Shown here: piece after piece, positions 1 to 7,391 of the stretch
Numbering within the stretch: the first letter of the stretch is position 1
How the letters are laid out: every line of letters starts with the position of its first letter
DNA from: Acetobacteraceae bacterium
Lineage (GTDB): Bacteria; Pseudomonadota; Alphaproteobacteria; Acetobacterales; Acetobacteraceae
Assembly: GCA_947476855.1 (NCBI GenBank)
Contig: CANJSR010000107.1
Coordinates: 1 to 12,437, forward strand
DNA: 12,437 nucleotides
Direction: 5' to 3'
The notes under the pieces: model-generated
Database searches by the model: none
The model's input: only the letters and a program-made list of their open reading frames with translations
What the model was told of the DNA's origin: nothing
Program-made: the position numbers and the translations under genes

Positions 1-1289
1 AGCGCCACCTTCTCGATCTTGAGCTGGATGACACGCCGGTCGAGTTCGTCCAGCGCCTCGGGCTTGCTGTCGACCTGCATCCGCAGCCGGCTCGCGGCTT
101 CGTCCATCAGGTCGATGGCCTTGTCGGGCAGGAACCGGTCGGTGATGTAGCGGTTGGACAAGGTCGCGGCGGCGACCAGGGCGCCATCGGTGATCCGCAC
201 GCCGTGGTGGAGTTCGTACTTCTCCTTGATACCGCGCAGGATGCTGATCGTGTCCTCGACCGACGGTTCGTCCACGAACACCGGCTGGAACCGGCGGGCG
301 AGGGCCGCGTCCTTTTCGACGTGCTTGCGGTACTCGTCCAGGGTCGTCGCGCCGACGCAATGCAGAGCGCCGCGGGCGAGTTCCGGCTTGATCAGGTTGG
401 ATGCATCCATCGCGCCATCCGCCTTGCCGGCGCCGACCAGGGTATGCATCTCGTCGATAAACAGGATGATCTCGCCGTGGGCTTCCTCGATCTCCTTCAG
501 CACGGCCTTCAGCCGTTCCTCGAACTCACCGCGGAACTTCGCACCGGCGACCATCGCGCCAAGGTCGAGCGAGAGCAGCTTCTTGTTCTTGATCGCCTCC
601 GGCACGTCGCCGTTGATGATACGCAGCGCGAGGCCCTCGACGATCGCCGTCTTGCCCACGCCGGGTTCGCCGATCAGGACCGGGTTGTTCTTGGTCCGGC
701 GCGCCAGCACCTGGATCGTGCGGCGGATTTCCTCATCCCGCCCGATCACCGGGTCGAGCTTGCCGTCACGGGCGAGCTGGGTGACGTCTCGGGCGTACTT
801 CTTCAGCGCGTCGAAGCTGGACTCGGCGTTCTGGCTGTCGACCTTGCGGCCCTTGCGGATGTCCGCGACGGCCTTTTCCAGCGCGATCGGGGTCGCCTTG
901 GCATCGCGCAGCGCCTTGCCCGCGGCGGTGTCGGAGGCAGCCAGCGCGATCAGCAACCGGTCCTGCGCTACATACTCATCACCGGCCTTGGTCGCGGCCT
1001 GCTGCGCGGCGTCGAGCACGCGCACGAGTTCCGGGGTGACCTGCGGCTGGCCGGCGCCCGCGCCCTGCACCTTGGGCTGTTTCATCACCTCGGCGTCGAT
1101 CGCGGACTTGACGCGGGCGGGGTCGCCGCCGGCGGTACGGATCAGGCCGGACGCGGCCCCTTCCTCATCGTCCAGAAGCGCCTTGGTGAGGTGTTCGGCT
1201 GTGATGCGCTGATGAAATTCACGAATGGCAATGGTACTCGCGGCTTGAAGAAATCCGCGGACCCGTTCAGTCAGTTTCTCGATATCCAT
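1..1289 (-). CDS. clpB: ATP-dependent chaperone ClpB, N-terminal half (partial at window edge)
   Basis: Encodes the first 429 residues of ClpB, the Hsp100 AAA+ disaggregase that threads aggregated proteins through its hexameric pore together with DnaK in the cytosol. The protein opens [18 protein letters not shown], the usual ClpB N-domain (about residues 1-145, two Clp-N repeats). NBD1 follows, with Walker A GEPGVGKT at 207-214, Walker B IILFIDE at 274-280, the pore-loop segment [10 protein letters not shown] at 251-260 and arginine-finger region ALARRF at 329-334. The coiled-coil M domain begins near 405-410, where the window ends. Full-length ClpB is about 860 residues, so the rest of the M domain, NBD2 and the C terminus lie off the left edge; this is truncation by the window, not a pseudogene. 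The ATG at 1289 was chosen because the protein aligns with the family from residue 1 and a GGGGA-type ribosome binding site lies just upstream. It is divergent from the MOSC gene. Confidence 0.97.
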   Translation of the reverse strand, partial: MDIEKLTERVRGFLQAASTIAIREFHQRITAEHLTKALLDDEEGAASGLIRTAGGDPARVKSAIDAEVMKQPKVQGAGAGQPQVTPELVRVLDAAQQAATKAGDEYVAQDRLLIALAASDTAAGKALRDAKATPIALEKAVADIRKGRKVDSQNAESSFDALKKYARDVTQLARDGKLDPVIGRDEEIRRTIQVLARRTKNNPVLIGEPGVGKTAIVEGLALRIINGDVPEAIKNKKLLSLDLGAMVAGAKFRGEFEERLKAVLKEIEEAHGEIILFIDEMHTLVGAGKADGAMDASNLIKPELARGALHCVGATTLDEYRKHVEKDAALARRFQPVFVDEPSVEDTISILRGIKEKYELHHGVRITDGALVAAATLSNRYITDRFLPDKAIDLMDEAASRLRMQVDSKPEALDELDRRVIQLKIEKVA

Positions 1290-1408
1290 GTCTCATGTCC
1301 CCATATTCAGGCGACTGTTCCGCTCCCGCCCCTGCTGAGGCAACGGTAGCGAACCGTTCCTTTTTGGAGTTGGGACGGGGCGGATCGCGACTCAAGGGGG
1401 TGTCCGAC
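1290..1408. promoter_or_regulatory. Divergent clpB/MOSC intergenic region with a small inverted repeat
   Basis: This 119-base gap separates two divergent start codons and should hold both promoters. A perfect 6-base inverted repeat (aacggt 1342-1347, accgtt 1353-1358, 5-base spacer) sits near the middle, followed by a T5 run at 1361-1365; it could be an operator or a weak hairpin. On the minus strand, CCCTTGAG (1391-1398) resembles a heat-shock sigma-32 -35 box, as expected upstream of clpB. However, the same bases form the ribosome binding site of the MOSC gene on the plus strand, and no -10 box stands out at the right distance. No promoter is called with confidence. Confidence 0.35.
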
Positions 1409-2167
1409 ATGCGCATCGAATATCTCTACCGCTTTCCCGTGAAGGGCCTGACCGCCGAGGCGATGGAAGCCGCCGAGGTCGAGGCCGGGGAAGCCATCCC
1501 ATGGGACCGGGCCTTCGCGTTGGTGCAGGGCAACAGCGACTTCGATCCAGCCAGGCCGGAGTGGCGCCACAAGTCCCAGTTCCTCTGCCTCATGAAGAAC
1601 GCCAAGGTCTCCCGGCTGTCCTCCGCCTTCGATGAGAGGGCCGGGGTTCTGACCATCCGGGCGCCCGACGGGCAGGTCGTGATGGCATGCGGGCTGAACG
1701 AGCCAGGGCGCGAGGCGATCGGCGAATTCCTGGTCGACTATCTGGGCGACGAAGCGATCGGCACGCCCCGCTTTGTCCATGTCCCCGGCCATACCTTCGC
1801 GGACCAGCGGACCAAGGTCATCAGCCTGATCAACCTGGCCAGCCTGCGCAACTACGAGGAGAAGGTCGGAGGCCGCCGCCACCGCCGCCGCTTCCGCGCC
1901 AATGTCTGGTTCACCGGCGCCCCCGCCTGGCAGGAGCGCACCTGGATCGGGCAGAGAATCCAACTCGGCGGCGCGGTGCTGCGCGTAATCAAGGGCACGA
2001 CACGCTGCGCGGCGACCGAGGTGAACCCCGAGACCGGCGAACGCGACGCCAATCCGGTGGAGGAACTGCGCAGCCTATACGGCCATACCGAGCTGGGCGT
2101 TCACGCCGAAGTTGTAGAACCTGGCCGCTTCGCCGTGGGCGACGGGCTACAGGTTCTGGGCCCCTGA
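1409..2167 (+). CDS. MOSC domain-containing protein (molybdenum cofactor sulfurase C-terminal type)
   Basis: A 252-residue protein. The first part (residues 1-110, starting MRIEYLYRFPVKGL) matches the MOSC N-terminal beta-barrel domain, whose 'YP.KGL' opening is conserved. The MOSC domain proper occupies about 115-250. It carries the family signature RCAATEVNPETGERD at 199-213; Cys200 matches the conserved cysteine of mARC and MOCOS-like proteins. Relatives carry sulfur or bind the molybdenum cofactor (mARC, YcbX, YiiM), so a role in N-hydroxylated compound reduction or Moco sulfur handling is likely, but the substrate cannot be told. The basic stretch GGRRHRRRFR at 154-163 is followed by 'ANVWF', typical of the family. 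An open frame continues upstream to 1295, but ATG 1409 was chosen because the family homology begins there and AAGGGGG (1394-1400) lies 8 bases upstream. It is a single gene, divergent from clpB and convergent with the small RNA locus. Confidence 0.88.
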   Translation: MRIEYLYRFPVKGLTAEAMEAAEVEAGEAIPWDRAFALVQGNSDFDPARPEWRHKSQFLCLMKNAKVSRLSSAFDERAGVLTIRAPDGQVVMACGLNEPGREAIGEFLVDYLGDEAIGTPRFVHVPGHTFADQRTKVISLINLASLRNYEEKVGGRRHRRRFRANVWFTGAPAWQERTWIGQRIQLGGAVLRVIKGTTRCAATEVNPETGERDANPVEELRSLYGHTELGVHAEVVEPGRFAVGDGLQVLGP

Positions 2168-2172
2168 ACGCG

Positions 2173-2207
2173 AAAAACCCCGCCGCGGCAGGGATGCCTC
2201 GGCGGGG
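2173..2207 (-). terminator. Rho-independent terminator, minus strand (possibly used from both sides)
   Basis: An 8-bp perfect stem (ccccgccg 2178-2185 with cggcgggg 2200-2207) is capped, after one mismatch, by a 4-bp stem (ggca/tgcc) with a GGGA loop. On the minus strand it is followed at once by T5 (2177-2173), a textbook intrinsic terminator. Read on the plus strand it starts 10 bases after the MOSC stop, but the T-run (2215-2218) is 7 bases away, so termination in that direction would be weaker. It would end transcription of the candidate small RNA and any read-through from the glycosyltransferase gene. Confidence 0.72.
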
Positions 2208-2331
2208 GAAGGCTGTTTTAGCTTGGAGAAGTCATGAAGTCTGCGTCGGTCCGGTCCCGTTTGGGGGGAGAAGGAGGACCGGTCCGACTGGGGGGTCGGC
2301 TCGACGCAGCAAGGTGTGGGGAACACCCTGT
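2173..2331 (-). ncRNA. Candidate trans-acting small RNA with C-rich anti-Shine-Dalgarno loops
   Basis: This gap between the glycosyltransferase stop and the MOSC stop holds no convincing gene but is densely structured. Read on the minus strand it gives: P0, GGTGT/ACACC (2323-2327 with 2313-2317), loop TCCCC; P1, the 8-bp outer stem CTGCGTCG/CGACGCAG (2302-2309 with 2241-2248). Inside P1 are two adjacent hairpins. P2 is CCGAC/GTCGG with loop CCCCCA. P3 is CCGGTCC/GGACCGG with an 18-base loop containing TCCTTCTCCCCCC. Together they form a three-way junction. A linker of about 33 bases follows, then the terminator with its U5 tail. All three hairpin loops are C-rich and could pair with ribosome binding sites, as in known alphaproteobacterial anti-SD small RNAs; the match to any named family is untested. 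The 5' end at about 2331 is estimated from a promoter-like sequence at 2338-2367. Alternatively it is a structured 3' UTR of the glycosyltransferase mRNA. Confidence 0.55.
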
Positions 2332-2337
2332 GGGCAC

Positions 2338-2367
2338 TTATTTGGACGATTCTTTCGGCAGATTCAA
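2338..2367 (-). promoter_or_regulatory. Possible promoter of the candidate small RNA
   Basis: On the minus strand TTGAAT (2367-2362) and AAATAA (2343-2338) are separated by 18 bases. They resemble sigma-70 -35 and -10 boxes in a noticeably AT-rich stretch that begins at the glycosyltransferase stop codon. The implied start, near 2331, lies only a few bases before the first hairpin of the candidate RNA, which supports the assignment. The -10 box is poor, so the call is tentative. Confidence 0.35.
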
Positions 2368-2374
2368 GCGTTTT

Positions 2375-5300
2375 TTATGAGACAATTCCGATATTAGATT
2401 GACCCCGACGCGGCGGGCCAAGCGCGGCCAACAAAGGCTGGCGATAGGTCGCGGGGGCGTTCTCGGCGGCCAGACGCGCCAGGGCACCATCCCGCAGTCG
2501 CTGCCACAGCGTCTCATCGCGATACAGGGTCACGAGCCGTTCAGCCATCGCCGCGGCATCGTCCACCGGAACGGCCAGCAGGTCTTCCCCATCGCGCCAT
2601 TCGAGCTGGTCCGCCAGCAGCGTCGTGGCGACAACGGGCAGGCCATGGGAGGCGGCTTCCTGGATCTTGTAGGGTGACCCGGCCGCGTAGCGGGTCGGGG
2701 CCACGAACAGGCGATGCGAGTCATAGACGGTTGCCAGGTCGGCGACGGGGCCGCGCAGCGTGATGCGCGGGTGATCCTCGAACCGGTCCATGCGGACGCC
2801 CGGCGCCGTGTAGCCGACGATGGTCAGGCGGGTTTCCCAACCCAACTCCCGCTCAACCAACGGCAGCACGTTATCGGCGAACCAGCACAGGCTGTCGTAG
2901 TTCGGGCTGTCCTGCTCATGGATCGCGCCGACGAACAGCATGCCGTTGCGCTGCCCGAACGCGCGGGGCGACGGGGTCGGCACGCGGATATGCCCGAGGA
3001 CGGAGACATTGGTGAACCCAGCATTCCGCACCGTCGCGGCAGCCCGGTCCGAGACGGCCATGATGTGATCGCACAGGCTCGCCCGCGCGAGTTCCTGGGA
3101 GATCGCGCCGGAGAGGTCGAAGTCCTGTCCCGCCAGCGCCAGCTTGGTGCCGCGCCGGTCCGCGGCGATCGCCTCGGTATCCAGGATCAGGCGGGGCGCG
3201 ACCGTGCCGGGCGGACCGAACGTGGCAAGGATCGGCGCCACCGTGTCGAGGTTGTGCGTGCGAGACACCCAGATGACATCGAAATACCCAGGCCGGGACG
3301 TCAGGAACGCGTGCAGGTCGGCCAGGCCGCGGTCGTGGATGACCTCCACGGTTTCCGGCATGTCGCCATAGACCGCCGCCAGGTTGAAACGGCAGCCCAG
3401 GACCGGGAAAACCGTCACGGCGTATCCCATGTCCGCCATCGTCCGGAGCACGTCGTTGGAGCGGACGAAGCCCGATCCGGTCATCCGCAGCGGCACCGTA
3501 TCGTCGATGTACAGCACCCGCCTGGCGACCGGGTTGGCGGGGCGGGCGAGCGGCAGGTCGGAGCGGGGGGAGAGGTAGGACGCGTGCCGGTCGACGAAGG
3601 CCTCCCGGTCGGCATCCGCGTTGTCGACCCGGGCCGCGGTCGGGCGGGAGATCACGACGGCGGGATCATAGACCACCCGCGATCCCCGGGCCTTCAGCCG
3701 GATGCCCAGGTCACCGGCCGCCCGTTCCAGGGACGGCGACGCCTCATCAAAGGCACCGATCGTGATCAGGACCTCGGTCCGCCCCACGAGGAAATGGGCC
3801 GGCGCGAAGTCGATATCGCGGGCGAAGTTGACCTCGGGCGCCAAGGGCGAGGCGCCCTGGGCATGGAAAGCCAGCGTGCCATCGTCCCAGGCATCGCCGC
3901 CGGCATCGGAGACGACTCCCGCCACGGTGACGGTCATGCCCCCGACCAGGTCGATCGTTTCATCCGACTGGATACGACGCAGCGCCCGCCCGACCGCGCC
4001 ATAGGCGGGGCGGGCGTCCTGGGACATGAACAGGACGATGGGCGCGCGGGCGCAGTACAGCGCGGCGTTGCGGGCGGCGCGTTCGTCGATCAGCGTCTCA
4101 AACCGGACAAGCTGCGCGCCGGTCACGTAGCGGCTGATGAACTGGCATTCGTCGGTCGAGCCGCGATCGACGATGATCAGGTCAAGCTCTCCGGGGAAAC
4201 TTTCCCGCAGCGCGGCGAGCGTGACCATCACCGTCTCGAAATCATTATGGATCGCCAGGATGGCGCTGACGACGGGTTCGCCCGCGCAGGCGAAGGACAA
4301 GCCGAGGCGGCCCAGCATCGGCAGGAAGGCGTTCTGCCGCAGGTTGCTTTCGGGCGGCGGCGGTTCGACGGGTTCGGCCTGTGTCCGCTCCACCACCTTC
4401 TCCCGCACCGGCAGGCCGGTGGGGGCGCCGAAGCGTAGCCAGTGGGTGAAGGCATCCGGCGTCTCTTTCCGCTCCAGCGCCAGGCGCACCGGTTCCTGTT
4501 CGGCGTACCATTTCAGGTCCAGCGCGGCCGAGGGGGTGCGGCATTCGCGGGCGCCGTTCAGCAGGAAATGCACATAGCCGTTGCGGATTTGCCGGGTTTC
4601 GATCGCGGTCGCGACGTCGGAGTAGGTGGCGCGGTACCAGGCCTCGGAGAAATCCGACAGCGGATCGTATCGTTCCGGTGTTTCGTTGCAGAGGTAATGT
4701 TCCAGCGCCGACCGGTAGGTCCCGGCCGCCAGCGCCTGCGCGACCGCGGGATAGGTGCGGACATACCAGTCCGGATCGAAATACAGCGTCGTGCGCGGCT
4801 CGCTCGGGAATTCCCCGAGGCGGGAGAGGTAATGGCGATAGGCACCGATCTCCCGGATGCGGCGCACCGTTTCGGGGTCGAACTGCGAGGTGAAGAAGGC
4901 GGCGTCGAACAGGGCGTGGGCCGGACGGCCCTCCCGGTTGCCGTTCCGCAGATAATGATCGTAGCCGTTCGCCAGCTTGCGGTCCTGCAGGACCTCATCC
5001 GTCAGGTCACCGTTGCGGCGGCGATACAGACGTTCGTCGAACAGCCAGTGCGGGCGCCGGTCCAGGCAATGGCCCTCCCGGCAGTAGTGGTCGAACCCGG
5101 ATGCGACCTCTCCACTTTCCAGCAGAGGGATCAGCGCGGGGTGGACGCGGCGGTACCAGGCCTCATCAAACCAACGATTGGGCGAATGGGCCTGCTGTTG
5201 CCCGCTTGTCAGGTAGAAATCCAGCAATCCCTGATCCGAGGCATCGGGCAGATCGCGCACGGCGTCAGCATACCGGGCGCGGTACCATTCGGCATCGAAC

Positions 5301-5377
5301 ACCGCCCAGGCCGGCGTGGGGCCGGTCCCGGGCAGCTTGACGACATCGGCGGCGGCTTGATCGAGCGGCCAGGTCAT
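2375..5377 (-). CDS. Large two-domain glycosyltransferase (N-terminal FDxxWY repeats, GT2-like, then GT4-like domain)
   Basis: A 1000-residue cytosolic protein with no signal peptide or membrane segment seen. Residues 27-320 hold seven degenerate repeats of about 43 residues, each opening like FDxxWY (27, 70, 113, 157, 200, 243, 286) and ending like DHYLRNG. A proline-rich linker (about 333-343) follows. Residues 368-600 resemble a GT2 (GT-A fold) domain: SAILAIHNDFE at 371-381, DRGSTDE at 404-410, and SQDARP at 452-457 in the DxD position. Residues 619-985 resemble a GT4 (GT-B fold) domain, with GMLFVGAIHEQDSPNYDSL at 812-830 and the donor-site segment YKIQEAASHGLPVVAT at 903-918 (Glu907). 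Such proteins build surface polysaccharides or glycosylate protein appendages; donor and acceptor are unknown. It starts 23 bases after the caiB-like stop with only a weak GGCGG ribosome binding site, so it is probably co-transcribed with that gene. Confidence 0.9.
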   Translation of the reverse strand: MTWPLDQAAADVVKLPGTGPTPAWAVFDAEWYRARYADAVRDLPDASDQGLLDFYLTSGQQQAHSPNRWFDEAWYRRVHPALIPLLESGEVASGFDHYCREGHCLDRRPHWLFDERLYRRRNGDLTDEVLQDRKLANGYDHYLRNGNREGRPAHALFDAAFFTSQFDPETVRRIREIGAYRHYLSRLGEFPSEPRTTLYFDPDWYVRTYPAVAQALAAGTYRSALEHYLCNETPERYDPLSDFSEAWYRATYSDVATAIETRQIRNGYVHFLLNGARECRTPSAALDLKWYAEQEPVRLALERKETPDAFTHWLRFGAPTGLPVREKVVERTQAEPVEPPPPESNLRQNAFLPMLGRLGLSFACAGEPVVSAILAIHNDFETVMVTLAALRESFPGELDLIIVDRGSTDECQFISRYVTGAQLVRFETLIDERAARNAALYCARAPIVLFMSQDARPAYGAVGRALRRIQSDETIDLVGGMTVTVAGVVSDAGGDAWDDGTLAFHAQGASPLAPEVNFARDIDFAPAHFLVGRTEVLITIGAFDEASPSLERAAGDLGIRLKARGSRVVYDPAVVISRPTAARVDNADADREAFVDRHASYLSPRSDLPLARPANPVARRVLYIDDTVPLRMTGSGFVRSNDVLRTMADMGYAVTVFPVLGCRFNLAAVYGDMPETVEVIHDRGLADLHAFLTSRPGYFDVIWVSRTHNLDTVAPILATFGPPGTVAPRLILDTEAIAADRRGTKLALAGQDFDLSGAISQELARASLCDHIMAVSDRAAATVRNAGFTNVSVLGHIRVPTPSPRAFGQRNGMLFVGAIHEQDSPNYDSLCWFADNVLPLVERELGWETRLTIVGYTAPGVRMDRFEDHPRITLRGPVADLATVYDSHRLFVAPTRYAAGSPYKIQEAASHGLPVVATTLLADQLEWRDGEDLLAVPVDDAAAMAERLVTLYRDETLWQRLRDGALARLAAENAPATYRQPLLAALGPPRRGQSNIGIVS

Positions 5378-5400
5378 GAGGGAAAACCGCCAGCGTTCAC

Positions 5401-6639
5401 CTAGACCCTCCGCTTGTCGACCAGCACGCCGTCCTGTTCCAGGCTGGCGATCTGCTCATCCGAGTAGCCGTGCTGGCGCAGCACTTCCCGCCCGTGTTCC
5501 GAGAACTTCGGTGGCGGGCGGCGCGTGCCACCTGGGGTGCGGGAGAACTTGATGGGCGTGCCGATGCCCTTGTACCAGTCAAGCTCCGTCACCATTTCCC
5601 GGTGCTGCGTGTGCGGCGCTGCAGTGGACTGGTCAACCGGCAGGACGGGGCCGGCGGGGACACCATTGCGGATCAGGCGCAACGACAATTCGTTGCCATC
5701 CTGCGTCGCAAAGGCTTCCGCCAGCACCTTGGTCAGGACGTCACGGTTGACCTGGCGCTCGCCATTGTTGGCAAAGCGCGGATCGTTCGCGAGATCTGGC
5801 TGGCCGATCAGTTCGCACAGTTTGCGGAACTGGCCGTTGTTGCCGCTGGCGATGAAGATCTCGCACGTCTTCGTCGGGTACTTGTCGTACGGCACCAGGT
5901 TCGGATGGGGATTGCCCGTGCCGGCCGGACGCTTGTCATTGAGGAAGAAATTGGCCGCCTGCGGGTGCAGCAGCGACATTCCGCAGTCGTACAGCGTCAT
6001 GTCCAGGTACTGGCCCAGGCCGGACGTCTTCCGCTCATGCAGCGCCATCAGGATGCCGATCGCGGAATACAGGCCCGTGCCCATGTCCACCATCGCCGTG
6101 CCCAGCCGCATCGGGCCGGTCGTGGCATCGCCATTGACGCTCATGAGGCCGGTCATCGCCTGCAGGATCGCGTCATAGCCCGGCAGCCCGCCGAGCGGCC
6201 CATCGCCGCCAAAGCCGGAGATGCGGCAGTGGATCAGGCTGGGGAAACGCTGCGACAGCACGTCCGCGTAGCCCAGGCCCCATTTCTCCATCGAGCCGGG
6301 CTTGAAGTTCTCGATCAGGATGTCCGCATCCTGCAACATCTTCAGCAGCACGGCCTTACCATCCGGCTTGCCGATATCCAGCGCGATCGAACGCTTGTTG
6401 CGGTTGACGCCGATGAAATAGCTGGCGTCGTCGCCGTGGAACGGAGGGCCCCAGTCGCGGACCTCATCGCCCTGAGGCGGTTCGATCTTGATGACGTCGG
6501 CACCGTGATCCGACAGGATCATCGTGCAGTAGGGGCCACCCAGCACACGCGTCAGGTCGACAACCTTGATGCCGGCCAGGGCGCCGGCGGACCGGGCGAG
6601 GCCCTTGTTGTCCGCTCCGGGCTTCATCGATCCATCCAT
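5401..6639 (-). CDS. CaiB/BaiF family (class III) CoA-transferase
   Basis: A 412-residue class III CoA-transferase, which moves CoA between carboxylic acids through an aspartyl-CoA anhydride, normally as an interlocked dimer in the cytosol. Seen with this start: the N-terminal Rossmann segment GIKVVDLTRVLGGPYCTMIL (23-42), GADVIKIEPPQGD (46-58), NRNKRSIALD (79-88), NFKPGSMEKWGLGY (111-124), and GTAMVDMGTGLYSA (180-193) with the expected catalytic Asp185. Length is normal for the family. An in-frame ATG at 6669 would overlap the upstream gene by 31 bases. ATG 6639 is preferred: it overlaps the upstream stop as TGATG and follows AAGGAG by 11 bases. It is the third gene of a coupled CoA-transferase cluster. 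The acid and CoA donor cannot be told from sequence; many family members annotated as formyl-CoA or carnitine transferases act on other acids. Confidence 0.93.
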   Translation of the reverse strand: MDGSMKPGADNKGLARSAGALAGIKVVDLTRVLGGPYCTMILSDHGADVIKIEPPQGDEVRDWGPPFHGDDASYFIGVNRNKRSIALDIGKPDGKAVLLKMLQDADILIENFKPGSMEKWGLGYADVLSQRFPSLIHCRISGFGGDGPLGGLPGYDAILQAMTGLMSVNGDATTGPMRLGTAMVDMGTGLYSAIGILMALHERKTSGLGQYLDMTLYDCGMSLLHPQAANFFLNDKRPAGTGNPHPNLVPYDKYPTKTCEIFIASGNNGQFRKLCELIGQPDLANDPRFANNGERQVNRDVLTKVLAEAFATQDGNELSLRLIRNGVPAGPVLPVDQSTAAPHTQHREMVTELDWYKGIGTPIKFSRTPGGTRRPPPKFSEHGREVLRQHGYSDEQIASLEQDGVLVDKRRV

Positions 6640-7391
6640 CAGGCTGCTTGCTCCTTGGCTTCGCCCCACACGCGGCGGCAGAAATCGGGGTAGGTTTCGC
6701 GCATTTCATCACAGACCGGGCCGCGCAGCAGCGCGAGTTCCCGTTCCGTCGAGTCCTGGGTCTGCAGCACGTCGGCCGCTTCATCGTAGTCGAACCCGGT
6801 CGCCTCCCGGATCGAGGCCGCGGTTTCCCCGGGGTTCACGGATTCCAGCGTGAAGCGGGCGCGGGCGGGATCGAAGCGGAACACGCATTTGCCGGTGACC
6901 AGCGCCTGCGCCGTGCCACGGCGGAACACACCGGGGGGCGAGACGCCCGGAGCCGACACGATATCGACCTTGGGGACGAAAACGCGGGCGGAATGTTCCT
7001 CCCGGAACAGGATCGTCCGCGGCGTCATGAAATACATGAAGGCGGAGCCGAAGCTGCCGGGGAAGCGCACATCCATCCCCGGCCAGGCGCCGGTGCCGAT
7101 CAGGTTGATGTTGGCCTGGCCGTCGATCTGCCCGCCGCCGAGGAAGAACAGGTCGATGCGGCCCTGCCCGGTCAGGTCGAACAACTCCCGCGTGCCGGCG
7201 GTCAGCGGATTGCCGCTGTGCTTGTGCAGCAACGACAGCCGCACATTGTGTCCCATCTTCTTGACCAGCCAGCAGGCGGCGGCCGGGATCGGGCTCGCCG
7301 CGCCCACAGCGATATGCCGAGCGGGCGGGGCGGATGGGTCCAGGATCAGGCGCGCCAGGCAGGCGGCCATCCGTTCCTCCAGCCGGATCAT
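6639..7391 (-). CDS. Class I CoA-transferase superfamily, beta subunit (GctB/IpdB-like)
   Basis: A 250-residue protein of the class I CoA-transferase/IpdB group. The recognisable core is FFLGGGQIDGQANINLIGTG (82-101), equivalent to the family's 'aaQVDr.GN.N' segment. It is followed by MDVRFPGSFGSAFMYF (106-121) and VDIVSAPGV (142-150). In classical transferases the segment before this core carries the catalytic glutamate ('E.G'). Here the corresponding stretch reads LLHKHSGNP (54-62) with no glutamate, so thioester transfer by the usual glutamyl-CoA route is unlikely. IpdAB, the steroid ring-opening hydrolase, is a known superfamily member without that glutamate, so a hydrolase or lyase role is plausible. 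The start overlaps the alpha-subunit stop (ATGA), which implies translational coupling and a heteromeric complex. The stop overlaps the caiB-like start. The exact substrate is unknown. Confidence 0.88.
   Translation of the reverse strand: MIRLEERMAACLARLILDPSAPPARHIAVGAASPIPAAACWLVKKMGHNVRLSLLHKHSGNPLTAGTRELFDLTGQGRIDLFFLGGGQIDGQANINLIGTGAWPGMDVRFPGSFGSAFMYFMTPRTILFREEHSARVFVPKVDIVSAPGVSPPGVFRRGTAQALVTGKCVFRFDPARARFTLESVNPGETAASIREATGFDYDEAADVLQTQDSTERELALLRGPVCDEMRETYPDFCRRVWGEAKEQAA

Noticed and set aside
2241..2309. Reading the nested repeats as a plus-strand structured RNA or as a transposon end
   Set aside because: On the plus strand the loops become G-runs and the terminator lacks an adjacent T-run; no transposase or target duplication is nearby. 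The minus-strand reading fits promoter, fold and terminator together.
2714..4438. A 574-codon open frame on the plus strand opposite the glycosyltransferase gene
   Set aside because: It is a GC-rich antisense shadow: the translation is Arg/Asp/Gly-rich with no recognisable domain, while the minus strand encodes clear glycosyltransferase motifs.
5470..6693. A 407-codon plus-strand frame opposite the CaiB-like gene
   Set aside because: The translation is Arg/Gln/Val-rich with no motif; the opposite strand carries a full class III CoA-transferase with its catalytic Asp.
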